64,000 nt of DNA from Synechococcus sp. WH 8101 (GCF_004209775.1 NZ_CP035914.1:930001-994000); one strand, 5' to 3'. Positions 25,093 to 33,679 are shown, counted from the first letter of the stretch. The notes: generated by a model not told the origin, from the sequence alone. A program made the numbers and translations.

Positions 25093-26661
25093 TCAGGCTG
25101 GCAGCGCCCAGTGGTTCAGGCCCAGATCGGCGCCGATGCGGTGGGCGCAGGCAAAGCCGCTGAAGGCAACGGCATTGAGCCCCTGGCCGGGGAAGCAGGA
25201 ATCTCCCACGCAATAGAGGTGATTCACGCCGGTGCGGTTGAAGGGCATGGGCAATAGGCCGGGCAGGCGCAGCGCCGGGATCGGGCCGTAGCTGCCGCCC
25301 ATGCGGCCGAGGAAGCGGCGGTGGGTACGGGGGGTGCCGATCTCCTGGTGGCGAATAGCGGCGCCGAGGCCGGGGAGAATCGCTTCGAGCCGCTGCACCA
25401 GCCGTGCTGCGTCGGCGCTTTTCTTGGCTTTGTACTCGGCGGGGCTGAGCTTGGTCCAGGCCTGGATGTCACTGGGGGTGAAGGTGTGCACGATGTGCCG
25501 GCCTTCCGGCGCCAGGGAGGGATCAAGCAGCGTCGGGATCGACACGAAGATCACCCCCTGCTCGCTTTCCATCTCGGCCCAGTCGTCGAGCAGCAGGTGG
25601 TGGCAATGGAAGCCTTCGGGAATCACCGAGGCGTCTACGCCCAGGTGCAGCGAGAGGAAGGAGGGGGAGGGCTTGTAGCGGCGGCGCCAGGTGGTTTCGG
25701 CTTTGGGGGTGTGGGCGGCGTCCACGAGTGCGGCGCTTCTGGGTCGCTGCACATCAGCGCTTTCCTGCGGGGTTTCAAAGGTGTCCCAGCGGCTGGCGTT
25801 GCTCACCACGCGGCGGGCGCGCAGCTCCTCGCCATCGGCCAATCGCACACCCACAGCCTGACCATGCTCAATCAACACCTTCACCACGCGTGCCTTGTAG
25901 CGGATGGCGCCGCCATGGCTCTCCAAGCCGGCCACCAGCTTCTCGGCGATCACTCCCACGCCGCCTTTGGGATAGTTGATGCCGCCGGCATGGCGATCGG
26001 AGAACACCATCCCCGCATTGATCATCGGCGTGAGGTCTGCGGGCATCACGCTCCAGCAGAAACACTCCATGTCGATCAGCTTGAGCAGCCGGTCGTCTTG
26101 GATGTGCTTGCGGGCTACATCGCCCACGTTGAACGGCAGCCAGCTGGCCAGGCCCAAGCAGGCCAGCGGCGCCTTGAAGAACACCTTCGTGAGATAGGCC
26201 GGGTCTTCGAGCGAGAGCAGCGGCATCGCATCGAGGCACTTGAACACCTGCCAGCAGGTGTCGTAGAAGGTTCGGATGCCTTCGGCTTCGTGGGGGAAGA
26301 GGGTGGAGAGCCGCGCGATGAAGGCCTCGTAGTCGCGGTCCACCGCCACGTTCAGGTCGCCGGGCAGGTGGTATTCCAGCTGCACTGGATCGGGCACCGT
26401 GTCGCAGTGCTGGCCCACATCGGCCAGGGCGCGGGTGAGCAGGTTGGTGTGGCCCCTGTCTCCGAAGCCAAAGATCATTGAGGCGCCCACATCAAAGGTG
26501 TAGCCCTCGCGCCGGAAGCTGCCGCCCGAGCCCCCAGGGATCAGGTAGCGCTCGAGCACCAGCGTTTTCGCGCCCTTCGCCGCCAGCTGGGAAGCGGTGA
26601 CCAGGCCGCCGATGCCCGAGCCGATCACGATCACGTCCCAGTGAGGCTTTGGCACGGACAC
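25093..26661 (-). CDS. crtH: Carotene isomerase CrtH (CRTISO)
   Basis: A 522-residue FAD protein. The N-terminal dinucleotide fold is DVIVIGSGIGGLVTASQLAA followed by LVLERYLIPGGSGGSF. It continues YTFDVGASMIFGFGDRGHTN, typical for CRTISO rather than phytoene desaturases. The C-terminal FAD motif is YCVGDSCFPGQGLNAVAFSG. The enzyme converts poly-cis lycopene to all-trans lycopene in carotenoid synthesis. Its length matches Synechocystis CrtH. Confidence 0.92.
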   Translation of the reverse strand: MSVPKPHWDVIVIGSGIGGLVTASQLAAKGAKTLVLERYLIPGGSGGSFRREGYTFDVGASMIFGFGDRGHTNLLTRALADVGQHCDTVPDPVQLEYHLPGDLNVAVDRDYEAFIARLSTLFPHEAEGIRTFYDTCWQVFKCLDAMPLLSLEDPAYLTKVFFKAPLACLGLASWLPFNVGDVARKHIQDDRLLKLIDMECFCWSVMPADLTPMINAGMVFSDRHAGGINYPKGGVGVIAEKLVAGLESHGGAIRYKARVVKVLIEHGQAVGVRLADGEELRARRVVSNASRWDTFETPQESADVQRPRSAALVDAAHTPKAETTWRRRYKPSPSFLSLHLGVDASVIPEGFHCHHLLLDDWAEMESEQGVIFVSIPTLLDPSLAPEGRHIVHTFTPSDIQAWTKLSPAEYKAKKSADAARLVQRLEAILPGLGAAIRHQEIGTPRTHRRFLGRMGGSYGPIPALRLPGLLPMPFNRTGVNHLYCVGDSCFPGQGLNAVAFSGFACAHRIGADLGLNHWALPA

Positions 26662-26681
26662 CCGTCAATCAGGCCTGAACC

Positions 26682-27638
26682 CTACGAGGTGCTGGAGGCG
26701 CTGAAGGGAGGTGTGGCCGTGAGGATCACTTCTGATCGCACCGGCATCCGCAGGAGCTCGCGGCAGCGTTCTTCAATCCGATCGCGGATCAGATCGATGG
26801 CGGCACCATCCATGGGTTGGTTTGGATTCAAATACACGACCACGAAGGCGGTCCGCCCCACCTGCATCACGGTGAGGTCGAGCAGCCAGCAGGAGAGTCC
26901 GGCCAGAAGATCCGTCAGGGCCAGGCGAGTGCTGTGGATCATTTCCCCTTTCGCTGATGCACCGGCGGCCTGGCCAAGAGCAGTGAGGAAGGCTTGCAGC
27001 GGTTCGCGCAAGACCACCAGGCTCACCACCAGCACCAGCAAAGCGTCGGTGATCGGACCGAGACCAGCCAGAGCGGTGCCGCTGAGCAGTGGGGATGCGA
27101 GCAGGGCGAGCCCGGTCAGGCCGCTGATCAGGCCATCCACCCGGGCCGCTTTCGCTTCGGTGAGCAGCAGCTGGGATTGGCTGCCGGTGCGTTGCCAGTC
27201 GTGGTGGTGACGCCAGGCCAGCCCCCAGCAGATCACCACCATCGCGCCGGAATAGAGCGCCACTGGGCCGAGGCTCACCGGACTGATGGCCTCCCCATTG
27301 GCGTAGTCGATGATCGTGCTCAGGGCGGAGATCGCCGCGAAGCTGAGCACACCTACGAGAACTAAGGAGCGAAACAGCACATACAGAGCTTCCTGGCCGT
27401 CGTAGCCGTAGGGGTAAGCGCGATCGGGGGGACGCACGACGTTGCGGCTGATCCGTGCCGCCACCAGCCCAGAGCCCACCATGACGGCCGAATAGAGGCC
27501 ATCCAGCAGAAGGGCCGTGGAACCGGACAGAAGATGCACCCAGACGCCTGCAAGGGCCATCAGGGCACTGGCGAGCACGCCGATCTGCAGGGATTGCCTT
27601 TCGATCAGGCGGGCGTGGCTAGCCCGTGCAGGCGACAT
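26682..27638 (-). CDS. Cation diffusion facilitator (CDF) transporter
   Basis: A 318-residue membrane protein with five to six helices and a soluble C-terminal domain. The CDF signature is visible as [20 protein letters not shown], with a His/Asp-poor TM2 site, plus [20 protein letters not shown] and [19 protein letters not shown] in later helices. CDF proteins export divalent metals (Zn, Co, Fe, Mn) in exchange for protons. The usual first metal site looks altered, so metal choice is uncertain. It overlaps trmFO by 20 bp on the same strand. Confidence 0.8.
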   Translation of the reverse strand: MSPARASHARLIERQSLQIGVLASALMALAGVWVHLLSGSTALLLDGLYSAVMVGSGLVAARISRNVVRPPDRAYPYGYDGQEALYVLFRSLVLVGVLSFAAISALSTIIDYANGEAISPVSLGPVALYSGAMVVICWGLAWRHHHDWQRTGSQSQLLLTEAKAARVDGLISGLTGLALLASPLLSGTALAGLGPITDALLVLVVSLVVLREPLQAFLTALGQAAGASAKGEMIHSTRLALTDLLAGLSCWLLDLTVMQVGRTAFVVVYLNPNQPMDGAAIDLIRDRIEERCRELLRMPVRSEVILTATPPFSASSTS

Positions 27639-28998
27639 GGGTTGGCGACCTTTTCTCTGTTGCTAGCAACAGATCCGCCAGGGCCCGATCGCGGTAGGCG
27701 CCGTAGCGGCGACGTTTGTCGCGGATGCGCTCAGGCAAATCCGGCAGCAGCCCGAAGTTGGGGGGCATTGGTTGGAACTTGCCCGAGGGTGCGCTGCTGA
27801 TGAAGTGGGTGAGAGCGCCAATCATTGTGGTGGGTGGTAAGGCGAGCGGTTCTTCACCGCGGGCCAGCCGGGCCGCATTGGTGCCGGCTAGCCAGCCGCC
27901 GGCTACTGCTGCCGCGTAGCCCTCGGTGCCGGTGATCTGGCCTGCCGCGAGCAGCGTCGGGCGCTGGCGGAATTGCAGCGTGGCATCGAGCAGTTGTGGT
28001 GCCTCGAGGAAGGTGTTGCGATGCATCACCCCGAAGCGCACGAATTCGGCGTTCTCCAGGCCAGGGATCATCCGCAGCACCCGCTTTTGCTCACCCCACT
28101 TGAGGTTGGTCTGGAAGCCCACCAGGTTCCAGAGGCGGCCGTCTTTGTCTTCCTGGCGCAGCTGCACCACGGCGTAGGCGCGCTTGGCGCGGCGCACATC
28201 GCGGTCGTTGACGTCACCCCAACGCGGATCCCAGAGGCCGATCGGCTTGAGCGGGCCATAGCGCATCGTGTCTTCGCCGCGGCGGGCCAACTCCTCGATC
28301 GGCAGGCAGCCTTCGAAGAAGGTGGCGTTCTCCTTCTCGAAATCCTTGAGTGCGGCCTGCTCCGCCGCCAGCAGCGCCTCGCGGAAAGCAAGGAACTGCT
28401 CCTTGTTCATTGGGCAGTTGATGTAATCGGCGTCGCCCTTGTCGTAGCGGGAGGCGCGGAAGGCCACGTTCAGGTCAATGCTCTCGCCTTCCACAATCGG
28501 GCTGGCAGCATCGAAGAAGTGGCAGTCGGCCCGGCCGGTGAAGGCGCGCAGCTGCTCTGCCAGCGGTTCACTGGTGAGCGGGCCTGTCGCGAGCACGGCG
28601 ATCTCGCCAGGGCCGGGGAGTGCGGTGTGCTCGCGGCGCTCCACCGTCACCAGCGGGTGCTGCTCCAGTGCTGCGGTGAGGGCGGCGCTGTAGCGGCCGC
28701 GATCCACCGCCAGGGCGCCGCCGGCGGGTACAGCGTGCGCATCGGCGGTGCGGATCACCAGCGAGCCCAGGCGGCGCAGTTCCTCCTGCAGCAATCCAGC
28801 GGCGCGGTCGCTGCTCAGCGCCCCGAAGCTGTTGCTGCACACCAGCTCGGCGAATTCGCTGCTGTGGTGGGCCGGGGAGCGGCGGATCGGACGCATCTCC
28901 ACGAGACGCACCGAGACCCCGGCGCTGGCGATCTGCCAGGCGGCCTCAGTACCAGCCAGGCCGGCACCGATCACGACGACAGGGGCGTCCTGGTTCAA
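27619..28998 (-). CDS. trmFO: tRNA (uracil-54-C5)-methyltransferase, folate/FAD-dependent, TrmFO
   Basis: A 459-residue flavoprotein. The FAD-binding fold is [20 protein letters not shown]. Family signatures include [80 protein letters not shown] and [20 protein letters not shown]. It uses methylenetetrahydrofolate to make m5U54 in the T-loop of tRNAs. The best start is TTG 28998, as no ATG or GTG fits the N-terminal strand. Confidence 0.95.
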   Translation of the reverse strand: MNQDAPVVVIGAGLAGTEAAWQIASAGVSVRLVEMRPIRRSPAHHSSEFAELVCSNSFGALSSDRAAGLLQEELRRLGSLVIRTADAHAVPAGGALAVDRGRYSAALTAALEQHPLVTVERREHTALPGPGEIAVLATGPLTSEPLAEQLRAFTGRADCHFFDAASPIVEGESIDLNVAFRASRYDKGDADYINCPMNKEQFLAFREALLAAEQAALKDFEKENATFFEGCLPIEELARRGEDTMRYGPLKPIGLWDPRWGDVNDRDVRRAKRAYAVVQLRQEDKDGRLWNLVGFQTNLKWGEQKRVLRMIPGLENAEFVRFGVMHRNTFLEAPQLLDATLQFRQRPTLLAAGQITGTEGYAAAVAGGWLAGTNAARLARGEEPLALPPTTMIGALTHFISSAPSGKFQPMPPNFGLLPDLPERIRDKRRRYGAYRDRALADLLLATEKRSPTHVACTG

Positions 28999-29047
28999 AA
29001 AACCTGAATCAGTGGTGATTGTTCACCCTATCGATCAGGCCTGTAGT

Positions 29048-29170
29048 TCAGGCGCGGCTGCGCTTGAGCATCAGTTGCAATTGCCCCACGGCGGCGCGAC
29101 CGATGTTGAAGCCTGCCCAGCCCAGTGCCAGAAGAATGGGTGATGCCACGAGGACAAGCCGGAGATCCAT
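29048..29170 (-). CDS. psbY: Photosystem II protein Y
   Basis: A 40-residue single-span membrane protein starting MDLRLVLVASPILLALGW and ending in a basic tail MLKRSRA. Length, the MD-R start and the GWAGFNIGRA segment match PsbY, a peripheral photosystem II subunit near cytochrome b559. It is too short for a usual ORF cut-off and was found by reading the 200-bp gap between trmFO and the hexapeptide gene. Confidence 0.87.
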   Translation of the reverse strand: MDLRLVLVASPILLALGWAGFNIGRAAVGQLQLMLKRSRA

Positions 29171-29197
29171 GGGTCCGAACGGATGGTGCAGCTGATC

Positions 29198-29773
29198 TTA
29201 AGGACTGCTTGATGAGTGAGTGGGATGGTTGGTGCTGACCGTTTGGTTTTGCAGCATTGCAGCGTTTTGGTCGCGCCACTGCGCGGCCAGGGCGGCGTAG
29301 TGGTGGGCGTGCTGCCGTTGCTCTTCGACGGTTGCCTCTGGGAGTTCCCGTTTCACCTGGGCCGGCACGCCTGCCACCAGGCTGCGGGGCGGGACGTCTT
29401 TGGTAACCACGGCTCCCGCGGCCACCAGAGCCCCCTCGCCAACGGTGACGCCATTGAGCACGATGGCGCCGATGCCAATGAGGCAGCCCTTTTCGAGGGT
29501 GGCTCCGTGCACGACAGCGCGATGGCCGATCGTCACGTCCTCGCCGATCTGCACTGGTGCGCCTGGATCGCCATGGAGTACGGCGCCGTCCTGAACGTTG
29601 CTGCGGGCGCCGATGCGGATGGCGGCCATGTCACCGCGTGCGACTGCCATCGGCCAAAGACTGGCACCGGCGGCGATCTCCACATCGCCCATCACCACCG
29701 CCGTGGCGGCAACCCAGGCCTGGGGATCAACGCGTGGCTGCCCCCAGCGTGAAGAGATGGCTGTTTCCGGCAT
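29198..29773 (-). CDS. Gamma-carbonic-anhydrase-like hexapeptide repeat protein
   Basis: A 191-residue left-handed beta-helix protein of the PaaY/YrdA/CaiE type. Repeats run through [58 protein letters not shown] and [20 protein letters not shown]. Candidate zinc ligands are [13 protein letters not shown]. Members are gamma carbonic anhydrases or acyltransferases; activity cannot be told from sequence. It is the last core gene before the tRNA. Confidence 0.85.
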   Translation of the reverse strand: MPETAISSRWGQPRVDPQAWVAATAVVMGDVEIAAGASLWPMAVARGDMAAIRIGARSNVQDGAVLHGDPGAPVQIGEDVTIGHRAVVHGATLEKGCLIGIGAIVLNGVTVGEGALVAAGAVVTKDVPPRSLVAGVPAQVKRELPEATVEEQRQHAHHYAALAAQWRDQNAAMLQNQTVSTNHPTHSSSSP

Positions 29774-29855
29774 GAATCCAACGCGTCGGCCAGCCCAGTC
29801 TCCCGTCAGGCCCGGTGATAATGTCCACCAGTGCCAAACGGCATGCCCACGCGGC

Positions 29856-29927
29856 GGGTCGCTAGCTCAGCGGTAGAGCACTCGGCTTTTAACCGATTGG
29901 TCCTGAGTTCGAATCTCAGGCGACCCA
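29856..29927 (+). tRNA. trnK: tRNA-Lys (anticodon UUU)
   Basis: 72 nt with acceptor stem GGGTCGC/GCGACCC, D-arm GCTCAGCGGTAGAGC, anticodon loop CTTTTAA (anticodon TTT) and T-arm CTGAGTTCGAATCTCAG. No CCA is encoded. It is the integration site of the downstream element. Confidence 0.97.
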
Positions 29928-30057
29928 TGATTCGAGATCCGTTGGACTGCAGGGCATTTCCCTTGCGGCCCAAGCGATCACAAGGGGTTTCGAGGCTTCT
30001 TTTCTTGGGCGGAATGAGTCCGAGAAGGATCGCCGAAAACCGCTGTTGTGTCATTTC

Positions 30058-30086
30058 CTTGGCATAACTGCCAAGAAACTGCCAAG
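30058..30086. repeat. Inverted and direct repeats upstream of the integrase
   Basis: CTTGGCA (30058-30064) and TGCCAAG (30069-30075) form an inverted repeat. AACTGCCAAG occurs twice at an 11-bp period (30066-30075 and 30077-30086), one helical turn apart. This fits integrase arm sites or an excisionase operator. Confidence 0.6.
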
Positions 30087-30096
30087 GACGTCACCG

Positions 30097-30118
30097 GTCT
30101 CAGGGCCTGTCTCAGGGC
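30097..30118. repeat. Direct repeat GTCTCAGGGC, two copies
   Basis: GTCTCAGGGC at 30097-30106 and again at 30109-30118, 12 bp apart. It shares TCTCAGG with the end of the tRNA T-arm. It may be part of the attachment region or an operator for the integrase gene. Confidence 0.5.
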
Positions 30119-30165
30119 TCTGATCCAGAGGAGCGGGGAACCCTCTCAACAGTGGTTTCACCGTC

Positions 30166-31539
30166 ATGCCTTGCCTTGTTTCTCCCTTGGAGCGCGCCAA
30201 CGGGATCCTGCGTCTCCATGAACTGCCGCTGCGCATCCGAGTGCGTCGGCATAGCCAGTGGCTGAGCGTCTATGAAATTCGTCCTGGCGGCGGCACGCGG
30301 GAGCGGGCCATGCGTGGATATGCAGCGCAGAGTGACGCCGATGTGCAGCGCTTATGCGACGCCCTTATTGAGCAGTGGCGAGCGGATGGGGCAAAGGGCT
30401 GGACCCTGCTTGCAGAGCCCAATGCCGCGAGTGATGCTCACCTGGCCCTGCCCCACTGGCCGGAGATCTGCGCGGCGTTGGTGGCGTTCCAGAGGGCCCA
30501 GGGGGTGAACATGAACCTGGTGGGTCCGTTCAAGGGCAAGGGCTATTTCTGCCTGCTGCCCGCCGACCGCCCGGCGACGGAAGCGGATGTGCGCCGCTTT
30601 GCGCTGCATACCAGCGAGAGCCTCAAGGCCCGTCTGGAGGATCCAGCGGCCTTGCTGCAACCGATGGCCACTCACCGCCAGGGGTTTCGCCAGAAACGGG
30701 AGGTGGTGTCGCTGCTGCGGCGCGCGGGTTTTGGTGCGATTGCGCCGGAGAGCCTGAGTGAGGAGCTCAAGGCGATGGTGAACAAGAAAAAGGTGGCGCT
30801 GTTAGCAGCCGGTGAATCACGCCGCCGGATTCCGAGCACAGCGGCGATTGAGAACTGGCTGGATCAGGTGATGGAGGAGGAGCCGCTGTGGGGCTGGGTG
30901 TTCGCGATGGTGGCGACCTATGGGCTCCGGCCGCATGAGGTGTGGCACATCGCCGAACTGCCCGACGCCAATGGCTTGATCACGATCGGTGTGGCAGCGC
31001 GGCACATCAAGGTGACCAAGACGGGCTTTCGCGTGGCGTTGCCCCTGCCAGCGGAGTGGGTGGAGCGCTACCAGCTGGGCGGCGTCAATGGAGAGCAGCG
31101 ACTGGCGGAATTGCGCCGCCGCTATGTCCCGAAGTTCGTCAATGAGGAGGGTCAGCCGTTTGATCCGGAACGGGACCTCGTGAAACGCTGCGACAACAAC
31201 GAACGGCTGGGGGCGGTGTGCTGCCACAAGCTGCGCAGCTCGGATGCCAAAGCGGAGTTTGAGCTGCAGCACAAGCTCTATGCCTGGGTCGAGACCGCAC
31301 CGGCTCAGGGCAAGAAGAAGGCGCAGAAACGGAAAGAACGCTGCGTTCCCTACGACCTGCGCCATGCCTATGCGATCCGGGCGCGGGAAACGACGACCTG
31401 GAACTACGCCGATGTGGCGGCGGTGATGGGCCATAGCCCCGAGGTGCACCGCCGGACCTATCTGAGTGAGATCACAGGAGAGCAGACCAAGGCGTCGGTG
31501 GCGCGGCGGATGCTTGGCGGCCAGCCAGAAGCCGCCTGA
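30166..31539 (+). CDS. int: Tyrosine recombinase (integrase)
   Basis: A 457-residue tyrosine recombinase. The N-terminal part (1-220) holds arm- and core-binding regions. In the C-terminal catalytic domain I see Arg I in TYGLRPHEVWHIAEL (about 247-261), a Lys in IKVTKTGFRV, box II as CVPYDLRHAYAIRA and the last box as MGHSPEVHRRTYLSEI with the nucleophilic Tyr. The usual HxxR of box II reads YDLR, so the first catalytic His is Tyr. It should insert and excise the element at tRNA-Lys. A hairpin follows the stop. Confidence 0.92.
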   Translation: MPCLVSPLERANGILRLHELPLRIRVRRHSQWLSVYEIRPGGGTRERAMRGYAAQSDADVQRLCDALIEQWRADGAKGWTLLAEPNAASDAHLALPHWPEICAALVAFQRAQGVNMNLVGPFKGKGYFCLLPADRPATEADVRRFALHTSESLKARLEDPAALLQPMATHRQGFRQKREVVSLLRRAGFGAIAPESLSEELKAMVNKKKVALLAAGESRRRIPSTAAIENWLDQVMEEEPLWGWVFAMVATYGLRPHEVWHIAELPDANGLITIGVAARHIKVTKTGFRVALPLPAEWVERYQLGGVNGEQRLAELRRRYVPKFVNEEGQPFDPERDLVKRCDNNERLGAVCCHKLRSSDAKAEFELQHKLYAWVETAPAQGKKKAQKRKERCVPYDLRHAYAIRARETTTWNYADVAAVMGHSPEVHRRTYLSEITGEQTKASVARRMLGGQPEAA

Positions 31540-31579
31540 TCGTTCCAACGATGGCTGCTGTTGCTGGAGCCGACAGCAC

Positions 31580-31608
31580 AAAGGGGGCCATCGGCCCCCT
31601 TTGGTGTG
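31580..31608 (+). terminator. Hairpin terminator after the integrase
   Basis: Perfect 10-bp stem AAAGGGGGCC (31580-31589), loop ATC, GGCCCCCTTT (31593-31602). The T-run is short (TTTGGTGT). The stem could also act on the minus strand for the convergent small genes. Confidence 0.7.
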
Positions 31609-31635
31609 GATGAGATGGCTGGGCCGACGCTGTGA

Positions 31636-31875
31636 TCACAACTGGCGCTGTGGCTGGAGCAGAGCGCGGCAGGTTGCGAGGTTCCAGAGCAGGGAGGATT
31701 TGGCCGTGGTGGGGTTCTTGCGGACCCAGTGGATGGATTGCCTGAGCACCCGTCGTTGTTGCCAGCGGCAGAGCTTGGAGCGGCTGATGCCGAGCTGGGA
31801 GCAGAGCTCCGGAGTCGTGAGCCAGGAGATGCTCGTGCCCTCAGGGGAGCTGGCCTGGTTGGCGTTCAGGCTCAT
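31636..31875 (-). CDS. Small helix-turn-helix protein, AlpA/excisionase-like (copy B)
   Basis: A 79-residue protein with a winged-helix core: WLTTPELCSQLGISRSKLCR, then IHWVRKNPTTAKSSLLWNL. The pattern LCxxLGISRxxL plus a short wing is that of AlpA-type excisionases or MerR-like DNA-binding stubs. It is paralogous to the preceding gene and overlaps it by 1 bp (ATGA), so the two are co-translated. Next to the integrase it is a good candidate for recombination directionality or repression. Confidence 0.75.
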   Translation of the reverse strand: MSLNANQASSPEGTSISWLTTPELCSQLGISRSKLCRWQQRRVLRQSIHWVRKNPTTAKSSLLWNLATCRALLQPQRQL

Positions 31876-32162
31876 CAGCTGATCCTCCCGAGGGCGAGCT
31901 CACAGCGTTGGCGATGCCAGAGCAGGTGGGATCGCGCGCTGGTGGGGTTCTTGGCGACCAGATGGCGCCCGTCTTTGAGCAGCCCGGCTTTGCGGATGGC
32001 AAAGAGGGTGGAGCGACTGATGGCGAGATGGGAGCAGAGCTCGCTGGTGGTGCACCAGAGGGAGTCTCGCAAGGGCCAGGAGCGTGGATCAGACGCTGCA
32101 GCGAGGACACCGGCAGCGAAGAAGGCTACCGGCGCCCCCTTGTAGGGCCGCGTGGGCGTCAA
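31875..32162 (-). CDS. Small helix-turn-helix protein, AlpA/excisionase-like (copy A)
   Basis: A 95-residue protein: WCTTSELCSHLAISRSTLFA, then GRHLVAKNPTSARSHLLWHR. The core aligns with the downstream paralogue without gaps (TT-ELCS-L-ISRS-L and V-KNPT-A-S-LLW shared). It begins with an extra 30-residue head. The tandem pair looks like a duplication and might form a heterodimer. Confidence 0.75.
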   Translation of the reverse strand: MTPTRPYKGAPVAFFAAGVLAAASDPRSWPLRDSLWCTTSELCSHLAISRSTLFAIRKAGLLKDGRHLVAKNPTSARSHLLWHRQRCELALGRIS

Positions 32163-32687
32163 TCAGAGCTGTTCATCCCAGAGGCCCATGCGATCGAGCC
32201 AGGCATCGGCCTGTTCGAGGTCCCAACCGTGATCGGTTTCGAGGACGTCGGCGATGGCGATCATCAGATCAAAGAGCCGGCCCTCATAAAAACCCTGCTC
32301 AGAAGCGGTCTGGCGCAGGGCTGAGGCGAGCTGGAGCAGATCGAGTTCCGCCAGCCAATCGCCCTGTTCAAAGGCGGCAAGGGAGTGAATGGCATCCAGA
32401 CCGCTGAGGGCGTTGGTCTCGTTGGTCAGGTTTGTAGGAAGCGGAACGTCCTGGTGAGAGGCATTGCGGGACTGCTGCGGCCAGGAGAGCAGCGGCAGGA
32501 GCGTGGGGAGCAGGTTGAGGGCAGAACGGAAGAAGGCGTTCAAGGAGGAAGGCGTGAGGCCTGAAAGGGTTCCGGATCGATGGAATCGGCTGTGCTGCAG
32601 AGGATTCAGCCAGAAACATTGAGCAGGAGGCAGACAACCAAACCAATCCCTGCTAGTACATGCGTACGCATTGAGGCTGGTCCGCAT
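32163..32687 (-). CDS. Hypothetical island protein, start uncertain
   Basis: The frame gives up to 174 residues. The second half looks protein-like: SLAAFEQGDWLAELDLLQLA, FDLMIAIADVLETDHGWDLE and DAWLDRMGLWDEQL, helical and acidic. The first 40 residues have unusual composition and the ATG at 32687 overlaps a palindrome and the divergent gene, so the true start is probably further in. No clear Shine-Dalgarno decides it. It ends 1 bp from the helix-turn-helix pair on the same strand and may head that operon. Confidence 0.5.
   Translation of the reverse strand: MRTSLNAYACTSRDWFGCLPPAQCFWLNPLQHSRFHRSGTLSGLTPSSLNAFFRSALNLLPTLLPLLSWPQQSRNASHQDVPLPTNLTNETNALSGLDAIHSLAAFEQGDWLAELDLLQLASALRQTASEQGFYEGRLFDLMIAIADVLETDHGWDLEQADAWLDRMGLWDEQL
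32660..32671. promoter_or_regulatory. 12-bp perfect palindrome between divergent genes
   Basis: ATGCGTACGCAT at 32660-32671, just upstream of the + strand gene at 32686. It could be an operator for one of the small helix-turn-helix proteins. No other copy was noticed in the window. Confidence 0.4.
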
Positions 32688-32973
32688 GTCGAAAGGAAAG
32701 ACGCAAGCGCAGGGGCCCGTGCTGGTGCCGGTGAGCGCTGACTGCGAGGGCTGGCCCTACCTGCCACCCGATCTGCTCCGGCCCAGCCGCAGCCGCAAGG
32801 TCTGCATGACCTGCCACTGGTTTCGCCACCACGCCGGTGCGGAGTGCATTCCGCTGCTCACCTGCCGGCTGCACCACGGCCTGATTGCCCAGGGTGAGCA
32901 CCTGATCAACCGCTGCCAGGGTTGGACCGACGACATGGCCCGCCAGCGGGGCTGGGCACCAGAAGCTGGTTGA
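32686..32973 (+). CDS. Small Cys/His protein of the picocyanobacterial island type
   Basis: A 95-residue protein starting MSKGKTQAQGPVLVPV. The centre holds SRKVCMTCHWFRHHAGAECI, then LLTCRLHHGLIAQGEHLI and NRCQGW. The CxxC-His-Cys-Cys-His-Cys pattern suggests metal binding. Similar short proteins are scattered in marine Synechococcus genomes, but I know no function. It is followed 3 bp later by the DUF1651 gene, so they form an operon. Confidence 0.6.
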   Translation: MSKGKTQAQGPVLVPVSADCEGWPYLPPDLLRPSRSRKVCMTCHWFRHHAGAECIPLLTCRLHHGLIAQGEHLINRCQGWTDDMARQRGWAPEAG

Positions 32974-32976
32974 GGC

Positions 32977-33273
32977 GTGTTCGTTCATAAGACGGGCCAG
33001 CAGATTCCATCGTCTCCGGCTGAGGGCTGGCTGAGCGATGGCCGACAGGTGCTGCATTTCCGGCCCGTGATCTGGGAGCGCTCGCACCAGGAGCTGGAAG
33101 TCACCAGTGGTGAGTGGCTGGCGGGACAGGCGGCACCACTGCTCAAACGGCGAAAGCGGCTCGAGCGCCACAAGGCCCTGGCGCTCTGGCGGCAGAAGCG
33201 GCAGGAGGGCTGGATGCCGTGCGAACCGCAGTGGCAGCCGCCGCAGCCGCTGCAATGGCCGCATTGGCGCTGA
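32977..33273 (+). CDS. DUF1651 family protein
   Basis: A 98-residue protein read from GTG 32977. It shows the DUF1651 layout: EGWLSDGRQVLHFRPVIWER, a middle region, then LLKRRKRLERHKALALWR and QKRQEGWMPCEPQW. This family is nearly restricted to marine Synechococcus and Prochlorococcus and is often found in genomic islands. Its role is unknown. The repeat element begins 26 bp after its stop. Confidence 0.72.
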   Translation: MFVHKTGQQIPSSPAEGWLSDGRQVLHFRPVIWERSHQELEVTSGEWLAGQAAPLLKRRKRLERHKALALWRQKRQEGWMPCEPQWQPPQPLQWPHWR

Positions 33274-33298
33274 CTGCAGCACAAACCATCCACCCTGC

Positions 33299-33679
33299 TC
33301 CCGCTCAGCGCCAGAGGCAATGCGTCTAAATCCCGATTGCCCAGCGCCATGGGCGGCGCGATTCTGTGTCCATCAACCAAGGAGGCGCCCGCATGGACGA
33401 CACGCCACCCCGCTACCAGCCATAAGCACGCTGACTGCAGGCTCCTGCTCCAACAGTCTTCACCCAACCGTGGGCAGGTCGTCAGTTCGGACACTGGATG
33501 AGGGACGTCTGAACCGTCGACACTCCGTCTGCACCGCCATAGGTGCCCCAGGAGAACCAAGAGCCCACACCTGGAACGTTCGGCCCCAGGCGCCAACGCC
33601 AGCAGCTTCGACCAACGACAGCCATTGGACTATTGATTGACTCATGACCCCTGGGCTGCGCCTGGGGGTTTTTGATTGA
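33299..33679 (+). repeat. Structured repeat element, copy 1
   Basis: A 381-bp element nearly identical to copy 2 over the first 184 bp (I count about 3 mismatches), with a divergent middle and a conserved 3' part shared with copies 2 and 3. Hairpins: GCGCC/GGCGC near 33342-33358, CCCA/TGGG, GCACC/GGTGC near 33531-33545, and CCTGG/CCAGG near 33571-33591. It ends in a terminator stem CCCCTGGGC/GCCTGGGGG followed by TTTTT. It contains a 10-codon ORF (33393-33425) with a perfect Shine-Dalgarno. Confidence 0.85.
33393..33425 (+). CDS. Mini-ORF in repeat copy 1 (MDDTPPRYQP)
   Basis: ATG preceded by AAGGAGG with a 7-base spacer, an ideal Shine-Dalgarno. The ORF is 10 codons ending TAA. Copy 2 has the same first ten codons but reads three codons further. 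It may be a leader peptide or a coding remnant that was kept because of RNA structure. Confidence 0.4.
   Translation: MDDTPPRYQP

Noticed and set aside
25321-26481. 386-codon plus-strand frame inside crtH
   Set aside because: It is a shadow of crtH with no recognisable domain.
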